DNA of 64,000 nucleotides from Flavobacterium sp. GTDB lineage: Bacteria > Bacteroidota > Bacteroidia > Flavobacteriales > Flavobacteriaceae. Positions within the stretch are counted from its first letter, which is position 1. Each line of letters opens with the position of its first letter. The stretch spans positions 62,001 to 126,000 of the forward strand of contig NZ_JAPZSP010000018.1 in NCBI RefSeq assembly GCF_027531705.1, read 5' to 3'. The notes under the pieces were generated by a model. That model saw only the letters and a list, made by a program, of their open reading frames with translations. It was not told where the DNA came from and ran no database searches. Below are positions 54,550 to 62,182 of the stretch, piece after piece. Both the position numbers and the translations under genes were made by a program.

Positions 54550-55359
54550 ATGAAAAAAATTATTTTTTACGCTTTAACACTAAGCGTATTTGTTTTCGGA
54601 CAAGCATTTGCTCAAACAGTTGCTGAGCAAAATTTAACATTAGCTGTTCAATCTGCTGAAAATGTTAAGCAAGACATTGCGACTGCTAGAGTTGCAATAA
54701 ATCAATTGGTAAAACAATTAAAAGTTATTGGAAATCCAAACGCAGTGTACTTTGCAAATGTTATGACAGAAACCAATGATTCTAAAGAAGCAAATGCTAA
54801 TGATGTTGACTCTTACGTTGCTACTGCACAATCAAATTCTTCAATAGCTTTCTCTACAGCTCCAATTAATGTTTTGACAGTAAAAATTCTTCAACAAAAT
54901 GATGTAATTTACTCTTTGACTAACCAAATTGTTGCTGCAATTACTTCAGGAAATAATACTTTAGCTTTAAACTTGGTTTCACCTTTAAGATCTGCACTTA
55001 CTAAACAAGTAAATTTTTCAAATAGTATCATTACAAATATTCAACAGTTGCAAGTATTATTAAAAACATATAATGTGTGTTTAAAACTTGTTGATTCTCA
55101 AGGAAATCAAGCTATTGATGGAGGTTTTGGAGCTCAAAATACTGTAACTGGTGAAATTTTTTATCCAGGCGACCCGAATGCACAGGATTATGGTTATGGA
55201 AACTGTTTTGTTAATTTACCAGTTGGGACTTATGAATTTTTCTCTTATCCATCTCAAGGAAGTTTATGTGGAACAGGAAGTCTGACAGTAACATTGTCTA
55301 ACAGTCTTGTAAATAGTAATGGAATTGTAGAAATTAATTTGGTTACTTGGTGTGAATAA
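54550..55359 (+). CDS. Orphan secreted protein, helical N-terminal and Cys-containing beta C-terminal domain
   Basis: I do not recognise this 269-residue protein. It has a signal peptide (ending AFAQ). Residues 25-175 are predicted mostly helical with many Gln, Asn, Ala, Thr and Val and no Cys until about position 178 (NVCLKLVDSQG). The C-terminal 95 residues are beta-rich and contain Cys in NVCLK, GNCFV, SLCGTG and the terminal VTWCE, enough for two disulfides. There is no T9SS tail, so a periplasmic location is more likely than the surface. It is a single gene with its own candidate promoter and terminator, which suggests a distinct and possibly strong expression unit. Confidence 0.8.
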   Translation: MKKIIFYALTLSVFVFGQAFAQTVAEQNLTLAVQSAENVKQDIATARVAINQLVKQLKVIGNPNAVYFANVMTETNDSKEANANDVDSYVATAQSNSSIAFSTAPINVLTVKILQQNDVIYSLTNQIVAAITSGNNTLALNLVSPLRSALTKQVNFSNSIITNIQQLQVLLKTYNVCLKLVDSQGNQAIDGGFGAQNTVTGEIFYPGDPNAQDYGYGNCFVNLPVGTYEFFSYPSQGSLCGTGSLTVTLSNSLVNSNGIVEINLVTWCE

Positions 55360-55390
55360 AAATATAGGTAATAGTTTTTTGTTTGTGAAG

Positions 55391-55414
55391 AGAGGTCGTT
55401 TTATAACGGTCTCT
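55391..55414 (+). terminator. Intrinsic terminator of the orphan secreted protein gene
   Basis: A 10-bp stem (AGAGGTCGTT with AACGGTCTCT, two G-T pairs), 4-nt loop and nine T residues, 32 nt after the stop codon. Confidence 0.8.
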
Positions 55415-55583
55415 TTTTTTTTGCAAACTATAGAATTGTAATCAATCCCTTGAAAATCAATATAACTATAATGAAATGAATAAAAAAAGTATTTTTTCTC
55501 ATAAAAAATGTTTCAGAATAATAAATATTTTCTATTTTTAACAAATTCATTACAATCATTACAAAACGAAATACCTTTAGAAT

Positions 55584-58208
55584 ATGAAGATTGATAAAAT
55601 TCAAGCGTTACGTGGACCAAATATTTGGAGTGTACAAAGAAAAAAGCTAATCCAAATGCGATTAGATTTAGAAGATTTAGAAGAACGTCCAACCAACAAA
55701 ATTGAAGGTTTCCGTGAGCGTATTGAAGCAATGTTTCCTACAATGATTGAACATCGTTGTTCCGAAGGTTGTCGTGGTGGATTCTTTTCTCGTGTTGATA
55801 GAGGAACTTGGATGGGACACGTTATTGAGCACATCGCTTTAGAAATTCAAACCCTTGCCGGAATGGAAACCGGTTTTGGAAGAACTCGTGAAACCAAAAC
55901 TCCCGGAATTTATAACGTAGTTTTTAGTTACACCGAAGAAAATGTTGGTTTGTATGCAGCAGAAGCATCAGTAAGAATCGCCGAAGCATTAATTGCAGGA
56001 ACTGACTATAATCCAGAAGTTGATATTCAAAAAATGCGTGAAATTCGTGAACGAGTTAGACTTGGACCTTCAACAGGAAGTATTGTTGAAGAAGCGGTTG
56101 CAAGAGATATTCCATGGATTCGTTTGGGAACGAATTCATTAGTACAATTAGGATATGGTGTTAATCAAATGCGTTTTCAGGCAACAATTACTTGTAAAAC
56201 GAGTAGCATTGCTGTAGATATTGCCTGTAATAAAGAGCAAACTAAAAAAATGTTAGATGCAGCATCCATTCCAGTCGCAAGTGGTGGAATTTGTGTTGAC
56301 GAAGAAGATTTAGAAGCAGTTGTAAAGAAAATTGGTTATCCAATCGTTTTAAAACCATTAGATGGAAATCATGGAAAAGGTGCGTCAATCAATGTAAAAA
56401 CTTGGGAAGATGCAGTTTCTGGTCTTGCTTATGCAAAAAAATACAGTCATCGAATTATTGTAGAAAAATTTATTACAGGTTACGATTTTAGAGTTTTAAT
56501 TATTGACAATAAATTAGTTGCAGCCGCAAAAAGAGAACCAGCACACGTAAAAGGTGACGGAAAACAAAACATCCAACAATTAATAGACGAAACTAATCTT
56601 GATCCAAAACGTGGTTATGGTCACGAAAATGTACTTACACAAATTGATGTTGATAGAGATACAACCGATTTATTAGAAAAATTAGGATATACTCTAGAAA
56701 CCGTACCAAGAAAAGATGAAGTGGTTTATCTAAAATCAACTGCTAATTTAAGTACTGGTGGAACTTCTGTTGACGTAACAGATATGATGCATCCAGAAAA
56801 TATTTTCCTTTGCGAAAGAATTTCTCGTGTTATCGGATTGGATATTTGTGGAGTTGATATTATGGCGGAAAACTTGACTCAACCACTAAAAGAAACAGGT
56901 GGATGTATTCTTGAAGTAAATGCTGCACCAGGTTTCCGTATGCACTTAGCGCCAAGCGAAGGTTTACCTAGAAACGTAGCAGCTCCAGTAATTGATATGC
57001 TTTATCCTCCAGGAAAACCAAGTCGTATACCAATAATCGCCGTTACAGGAACTAATGGAAAAACTACCACTACACGTTTAATGGCGCATATTGTAAAAAA
57101 TAATGGCTATCGTGTAGGTTTCACAACATCTGATGGGATTTATATTCAAAACCATTTGATGGAAAAAGGCGACACTACAGGACCAATTTCTGCCGAATAT
57201 ATTTTAAAAGATCCAACGGTTGAATTTGCAGTTCTTGAAACAGCTCGTGGTGGAATTCTTCGTGCCGGTTTAGGTTTCAGCCGCTGCGATATCGGAATTA
57301 TTACCAACATTCAAGAAGACCATTTAGGATTATCTGATATTCATACTTTAGACGATTTAGCTCGTGTAAAAGCAACTGTTGTTCGCAGCATCAAAAAAGA
57401 TGGTTGGGCCATTTTAAATGCTGAAGATGATCAATGTTTGAAAATTGCAAACGAATTAAATTGCAACGTAGCGTATTTCGCAATGGATGAAAACAATCCA
57501 AAAGTGAAACAATTTGCTAAAGAAGGAAAAATTGTAGCGGTTTACGAAAACGGATTCATCACCATCAAAAAAGGCGAATGGAAAATTCGTGTGGAAAGAG
57601 CAACCCACGTTCCGTTAACAATGGGTGGAAAAGCTAAATTTATGATTGCCAATGTTTTGGCAGCCACTTTAGCAGCTTATTTACAAGGATTCAAAACAGA
57701 AGATATTAGTTTGTCATTGCAAACATTCATTCCAAGTGCGGCGCAAACGCCTGGAAGAATGAATATTTTCGAATTCAAAAAATTCAAAGTATTAATTGAT
57801 TTTGCTCACAATCCTGCAGGATATAAAGGTGTTGAAGAATATTTAAGCAGTGTTGAAGCTACCAAAAAAATCGGAATTATTGCAGGTGTTGGTGATAGAC
57901 GTGACGAAGATATTAAAGAATGTGGAATGATTGCTGGTAGAATGTTTGACCATATTATTATTCGTCAAGAAAAATATTTACGTGGTAGAACCGAACAAGA
58001 AATTATCGATATAATTCTTTCAGGAATAAAAGAATCTGGCAGAAAAGTTACACACGAAGTAATTCCGTTAGAAACCGAAGCAATTAAACACGCTATTGAC
58101 CATGCTGAAGACGGAAGTTACATCACAGCATTAAGCGATGTGGTTACCAATGCCATCAATATTGTTCAAGAATATTTAGACAAAGAACAAGAAGAAGGAA
58201 ATGTTTAA
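55584..58208 (+). CDS. cphA: Cyanophycin synthetase CphA
   Basis: CphA polymerises Asp and Arg into cyanophycin with ATP. The 874 residues show the CphA N-terminal domain (EHRCSEGCRGGFFSRVDRGT, HVIEHIALEIQTLAG). The ATP-grasp domain follows (GYPIVLKPLDGNHGKGAS, RVLIIDNKLVAAAKREPAHV, ILEVNAAPGFRMHLAP). The Mur ligase-like domain has the P-loop AVTGTNGKTTTTRL and FSRCDIGIITNIQEDHLG, with LIDFAHNPAGYKG near the end. The domain order and length are those of authentic CphA. No cyanophycinase or isoaspartyl peptidase gene is adjacent, so either the degradation genes are elsewhere or the product has another role. The gene ends at a terminator before DUF1569. Confidence 0.96.
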   Translation: MKIDKIQALRGPNIWSVQRKKLIQMRLDLEDLEERPTNKIEGFRERIEAMFPTMIEHRCSEGCRGGFFSRVDRGTWMGHVIEHIALEIQTLAGMETGFGRTRETKTPGIYNVVFSYTEENVGLYAAEASVRIAEALIAGTDYNPEVDIQKMREIRERVRLGPSTGSIVEEAVARDIPWIRLGTNSLVQLGYGVNQMRFQATITCKTSSIAVDIACNKEQTKKMLDAASIPVASGGICVDEEDLEAVVKKIGYPIVLKPLDGNHGKGASINVKTWEDAVSGLAYAKKYSHRIIVEKFITGYDFRVLIIDNKLVAAAKREPAHVKGDGKQNIQQLIDETNLDPKRGYGHENVLTQIDVDRDTTDLLEKLGYTLETVPRKDEVVYLKSTANLSTGGTSVDVTDMMHPENIFLCERISRVIGLDICGVDIMAENLTQPLKETGGCILEVNAAPGFRMHLAPSEGLPRNVAAPVIDMLYPPGKPSRIPIIAVTGTNGKTTTTRLMAHIVKNNGYRVGFTTSDGIYIQNHLMEKGDTTGPISAEYILKDPTVEFAVLETARGGILRAGLGFSRCDIGIITNIQEDHLGLSDIHTLDDLARVKATVVRSIKKDGWAILNAEDDQCLKIANELNCNVAYFAMDENNPKVKQFAKEGKIVAVYENGFITIKKGEWKIRVERATHVPLTMGGKAKFMIANVLAATLAAYLQGFKTEDISLSLQTFIPSAAQTPGRMNIFEFKKFKVLIDFAHNPAGYKGVEEYLSSVEATKKIGIIAGVGDRRDEDIKECGMIAGRMFDHIIIRQEKYLRGRTEQEIIDIILSGIKESGRKVTHEVIPLETEAIKHAIDHAEDGSYITALSDVVTNAINIVQEYLDKEQEEGNV

Positions 58209-58226
58209 ACCTAAATTTCAATACAT

Positions 58227-58258
58227 AAATCCCAAATTCCAATCGGTTTTTGGGATTT
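58227..58258 (+). terminator. Intrinsic terminator of cphA
   Basis: A perfect 10-bp stem (AAATCCCAAA with TTTGGGATTT), 12-nt loop and T tract, 19 nt after the stop. Confidence 0.85.
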
Positions 58259-58276
58259 TTTTTATAATTTTATTCC

Positions 58277-58735
58277 ATGCAAAATTTACAAAACCTCATT
58301 TCCCAGCTAGAATCTAAAATTCCTTTTTACGAAAAGGCAAATTCTTCAATTTCGAATTCCACAGTTGGTTGGCAAATTGAACATAGTTTGAAAACTATTT
58401 ATCAAATTGTTTTAGCTGTTAAAAACTCTAATCCGCAAGAGTATCGATGGAAATTAAATAAAAGTAAATTGTTTATTTCAATTTTAGGTTTTATTCCAAG
58501 AGGCAAAGCCAAAGCTCCAAAAGTAGTTCTACCTGATGAAAATATAACCAAAGAATCACTATTATCAAGTTTACAAAAAGTAAAATCAGTACTTCAAGAA
58601 TGGGATTCGTTTGATAAAAATTGTTATTTTCCGCATCCTTATTTTGGAAATTTGAATAAAAAATCAACGGAATGGTTTTTAAAATTACATACCAATCATC
58701 ATTTGAAAATTGTAAATGATATATGTAACAAATAG
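58277..58735 (+). CDS. DUF1569 family protein (DinB-like fold)
   Basis: The 152-residue product fits DUF1569. It has an N-terminal helix pair ending WQIEHSLKTIYQIVLAV with a conserved His, then the motif FIPRGKAKAPK. The C-terminal LKLHTNHHLKIVNDI carries His residues at the expected metal-site positions. DinB-like four-helix proteins often bind metals and may use small thiols; no reaction is known for this subgroup. It lies 68 nt downstream of cphA, after its terminator, and 36 nt before the metallopeptidase gene. Confidence 0.85.
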   Translation: MQNLQNLISQLESKIPFYEKANSSISNSTVGWQIEHSLKTIYQIVLAVKNSNPQEYRWKLNKSKLFISILGFIPRGKAKAPKVVLPDENITKESLLSSLQKVKSVLQEWDSFDKNCYFPHPYFGNLNKKSTEWFLKLHTNHHLKIVNDICNK

Positions 58736-58771
58736 TAAAAAAAATTGTCTTTCAGATAAATACAACTAATC

Positions 58772-60124
58772 ATGAAAAAATATTTTTTATTAATCGTCTC
58801 TTCTTTATCTTTTTTATTTGGATTTAGCCAATCGCAAAAAATAGTAATGGATGATGTTGACCGATTTTGGATTGCATTTGATAGCGTTAAAGCACAAACT
58901 AGTAAAGAGAAAAAAATAGCCATTATGAAACGCCTTTACTTTGATAAAGGTTCCGAAGGTTTAAAAGCATTTGTTGAAGAACGTCATGCCTCACCAGAAA
59001 TTTTAGTAGAATTAATTGAGAAATTGCCTAGCTATTGGGAAACACTTCGCCCAAGAATGAGACTTTTAAAACTTAAAAAACAAGAGCTTGAAACTCAAAT
59101 TTTAAACTTCAAAAAAATATATCCTGATTTAAAAGATTCTAAAATCTATTTCCTAATTGGAAGAATTAATTCAGGTGGAACAACTCAAAAAGACAAAGTT
59201 TTAATTGGTACCGAAATTGCACTTGGCGATAAATCCGTTAGTACATCAGATTTTGAGGACAATTGGTTGCGAGAAATTTTTGACGCATCCGATGATACTA
59301 GATTGGTAAGTTTAAATATTCATGAATATGTGCACACACAACAAAAATTAGAAAACGAGAATAAAACTAATTTACTAGGAAATGCAATATTAGAAGGCAC
59401 ATGCGATTTCGTTGCAGAAATAGTCTGCGGAAGTTATCCAACAAATTACATTCCTTTTTATCAAAAAAATGAATTAGAAATTTGGTCTGTATTTTACAAT
59501 GAAATGAACGGAAAAGCAAAATCAAATTGGATTGGAACAGGTGGAAATCCACTCTTGCCATGTTCAGATTTGGGCTATGCTGTTGGTTATACCATTTGTA
59601 AATATTATTACAATAATGCAAAAGATAAAAAACTAGCCGTTAAAGAAATCATTGAATTAGATTACGAAAATGCTAATGTTGTAGCTGATTTTTTAAGAAA
59701 ATCAGGCTATGAAAAACATTTGAAATCAATTGGATTTAAGCCAAACAATAAAAAAACAATTGAAGGATTTACTCAAAACAAAGAAACTGTAACTTTCATT
59801 TTCGATTTATCGAATAAAATTGTTGGTAATGGAAATAATGGTTCTAAAATTTTCACAAAAGAAGAACTTGAAACTATTAAATCAATAAATGTCGCTGGAG
59901 ATTTCAACAAGTGGGATTTCAAAAATCCAGAATTCAAACTTACTAAAACCAGTAATAATTCTTATCAAATTACAATTCCAAAAAGTAAAATTGGCGCAAA
60001 AGACTACAAAGGTTATTTCAAATTTGTAATTGATGAACAATATTGGATTGAACCTCAATTTAAAACCACCAATAAAGGTTCAGCCGATGGAAATTCAACA
60101 AATTTATTTTTAGTAGTTAATTAA
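58772..60124 (+). CDS. Exported HEXXH metallopeptidase-like protein with C-terminal glycogen-binding-like domain
   Basis: The 450-residue protein has a signal peptide (MKKYFLLIVSSLSFLFGFSQ) and an N-terminal helical region. The gluzincin-type site is VSLNIHEYVHTQQ, with a downstream Glu in ILEGTCDFVAEIV as the likely third ligand. This order resembles DUF2268-type peptidases. Residues from about 350 form an E-set/CBM48-like domain, seen in SINVAGDFNKWDF and the final strands. The combination of a peptidase-like domain with an AMPK glycogen-binding-type module is unusual. There is no T9SS tail, so it is probably periplasmic. Substrate and target glycan are unknown. Confidence 0.85.
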   Translation: MKKYFLLIVSSLSFLFGFSQSQKIVMDDVDRFWIAFDSVKAQTSKEKKIAIMKRLYFDKGSEGLKAFVEERHASPEILVELIEKLPSYWETLRPRMRLLKLKKQELETQILNFKKIYPDLKDSKIYFLIGRINSGGTTQKDKVLIGTEIALGDKSVSTSDFEDNWLREIFDASDDTRLVSLNIHEYVHTQQKLENENKTNLLGNAILEGTCDFVAEIVCGSYPTNYIPFYQKNELEIWSVFYNEMNGKAKSNWIGTGGNPLLPCSDLGYAVGYTICKYYYNNAKDKKLAVKEIIELDYENANVVADFLRKSGYEKHLKSIGFKPNNKKTIEGFTQNKETVTFIFDLSNKIVGNGNNGSKIFTKEELETIKSINVAGDFNKWDFKNPEFKLTKTSNNSYQITIPKSKIGAKDYKGYFKFVIDEQYWIEPQFKTTNKGSADGNSTNLFLVVN

Positions 60125-60236
60125 ATTTTAATCCATCGATAGTTCATAGTAATAGTTTTTATAAAAATTTAATTTAGCATTAGATTTCTCAGATAAATGT
60201 AAGACCTTTGCACACTTTTATTTAAGGACTTAATAC

Positions 60237-62099
60237 ATGAAGAAGAAAATAGAAATTCTTGCTCCTGCAAAAGATTTAATTCACGGAATGGCTGCTATAA
60301 ATGCCGGTGCCGATGCAGTTTATATTGGCGCGCCACAGTTTGGAGCTCGTTCTAACGCTACCAATTCTATTGAAGATGTAGCAGAATTAGTTAAATATGC
60401 CCATTTATTCAATGCTCAAGTTTTTGTTGTAATCAATACTATATTATACGACAACGAATTAGAAACTTGTAGAAAAATGATTTTCGAATTGTATGATATT
60501 GGTGTTGACGCACTTATCGTTCAAGATATGGCAATCATGGAAATGGATTTGCCTCCAATAGTTCTTCACGCGAGTACACAAGCTAATAATCGTGACGCAG
60601 ATAAAATAAAGTTCCTAAAAGATGCTGGAATGAAACGTGTGGTTTTGGCTCGTGAATTGAATTTGCATCAAATAAAAGAAATTAGTGAAGCAAGCGATGT
60701 TGAATTAGAATTCTTCGTAACTGGTGCATTGTGCGTTTCTTTCAGCGGAAACTGTTATATGAGTGTTGCCAATGGTGAACGTTCTGCCAATCGTGGCTCG
60801 TGTGCGCAAAACTGTCGTTTGCCTTATAATTTAATTGATGGTCACGGCGATACTTTAATCAAGAATAGTCATTTACTATCTATAAAAGATTTTGATGTTT
60901 CCGATCAAATTCCGAATCTTATTGAAGCTGGAGTTATTTCATTTAAAATTGAAGGACGATTGAAAGATATCGTTTATGTCAAAAATAATGTGTCTTATTT
61001 ACGTCAGAGATTAGATGCTTTTCTAGAACAAAATGGCGATAAATATCAAAAAGCTTCATCTGGAAAATGTACTTACACTTTTGAATCTTCATTAGATAAA
61101 AGTTTCAATCGTGGTTATACTGACTATTTTGTAAACGAAAGACATCAAGCCATTGGTTCTTGGGAAAGTCCAAAATCAAAAGGTCAATACATTGGAAAAC
61201 TAATTAAAACGGTTGGGAATTCTTATGAAATTGAAAACGGACATTTATTAAATAATGGCGATGGACTTTGTTTCATAAACGAAAACAACGAAGCCGACGG
61301 AATTTATGTAAATCGTGCTGAAAATGGATTTGTCTATCCAAATGTTCTAAAAGAAATTAAAGACGGAACTTTCATTTATAGAAATAACGATGCTGCTTTT
61401 ATCAAAATTGTAGAACGGGAAGACAGTGCCGTTAGAAAAATTAGTACTTCTTTATTATTATTTGAGAACGAAAATGGTTTCGAATTAACTGCAACTGATG
61501 AAGACGGAAATGTAAGTTCAGTAACCTTAGTTCATCCAAAAGAAACTACTAAAAATAACGAATCGATAGAAGAAAATTTCAAAATAAACTTAGCGAAAAC
61601 TGGTTTTACGCCTTATGTTGCCGATGAAATAAGTGTTGTTTTCTCTCAAAATTGGTTCCTTCCTATTTCAAAAATCAATGAAATGCGAAGAACAGTATTC
61701 GAACAATTATCCGAAATTAGATTAGCAAATTACCATAGAGAGGAACATCAATTGGTAAAAACATCACATCCTTATCCAGAAACCAAATTGGATTTTATGT
61801 ATAATGTTGCCAATAAATTAGCTAGAAAATTCTACGAACGTCATGGTGTAACCGAAATTGAAAAAGCATTCGAATTGCAATGGGATCCTGGAAAATCTCG
61901 TGTAATGACTACCAAATATTGCATCAAATACGAACTAGAAAAATGTCCAAAATACCATAAAGATACTATGGAAACCAAGCTAAAAGAACCATTAGTTTTG
62001 AAACAAGGTGAGTTGGAATACAAACTAAAATTCAATTGTAAACCATGCGAAATGGAAATTTGGGAAAAAGATGCTGAATTTGAAATCGAAGAAGATTAA
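60237..62099 (+). CDS. U32 family protein, RlhA/TrhP-like RNA hydroxylation factor
   Basis: The 620-residue protein starts KKKIEILAPAKDLIHGMAAI and carries the U32 signature EFFVTGALCVSFSGNCYMS followed by GSCAQNCRLPY. These four Cys are the probable [4Fe-4S] ligands in this family. The C-terminal region of about 250 residues corresponds to DUF3656 and has further Cys (CIKYELEKCPKYH, KPCEME). The length and the DUF3656 extension match the RlhA branch (YdcP), which hydroxylates a 23S rRNA cytidine using prephenate-derived chemistry. TrhP (tRNA) is the alternative. Family members were formerly called peptidases, which is probably wrong for this one. Confidence 0.88.
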   Translation: MKKKIEILAPAKDLIHGMAAINAGADAVYIGAPQFGARSNATNSIEDVAELVKYAHLFNAQVFVVINTILYDNELETCRKMIFELYDIGVDALIVQDMAIMEMDLPPIVLHASTQANNRDADKIKFLKDAGMKRVVLARELNLHQIKEISEASDVELEFFVTGALCVSFSGNCYMSVANGERSANRGSCAQNCRLPYNLIDGHGDTLIKNSHLLSIKDFDVSDQIPNLIEAGVISFKIEGRLKDIVYVKNNVSYLRQRLDAFLEQNGDKYQKASSGKCTYTFESSLDKSFNRGYTDYFVNERHQAIGSWESPKSKGQYIGKLIKTVGNSYEIENGHLLNNGDGLCFINENNEADGIYVNRAENGFVYPNVLKEIKDGTFIYRNNDAAFIKIVEREDSAVRKISTSLLLFENENGFELTATDEDGNVSSVTLVHPKETTKNNESIEENFKINLAKTGFTPYVADEISVVFSQNWFLPISKINEMRRTVFEQLSEIRLANYHREEHQLVKTSHPYPETKLDFMYNVANKLARKFYERHGVTEIEKAFELQWDPGKSRVMTTKYCIKYELEKCPKYHKDTMETKLKEPLVLKQGELEYKLKFNCKPCEMEIWEKDAEFEIEED

Positions 62100-62110
62100 C
62101 AAATTGTAAC

Positions 62111-62148
62111 AAAGGATAATGGTTTTAGTCTAACTAACATTATCCTTT
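62111..62148 (+). terminator. Intrinsic terminator of the U32 gene
   Basis: A perfect 11-bp stem (AAAGGATAATG with CATTATCCTTT), 16-nt loop and T tract, 12 nt after the stop. Confidence 0.88.
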
Positions 62149-62182
62149 TTTTATAACTTTACCACAACAAACAAAATACATT

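Noticed and set aside
55601..55834. Long open frames on the strand opposite cphA and other strong genes
   Set aside because: They mirror codon patterns of conserved genes, carry no motifs and have no start signals.
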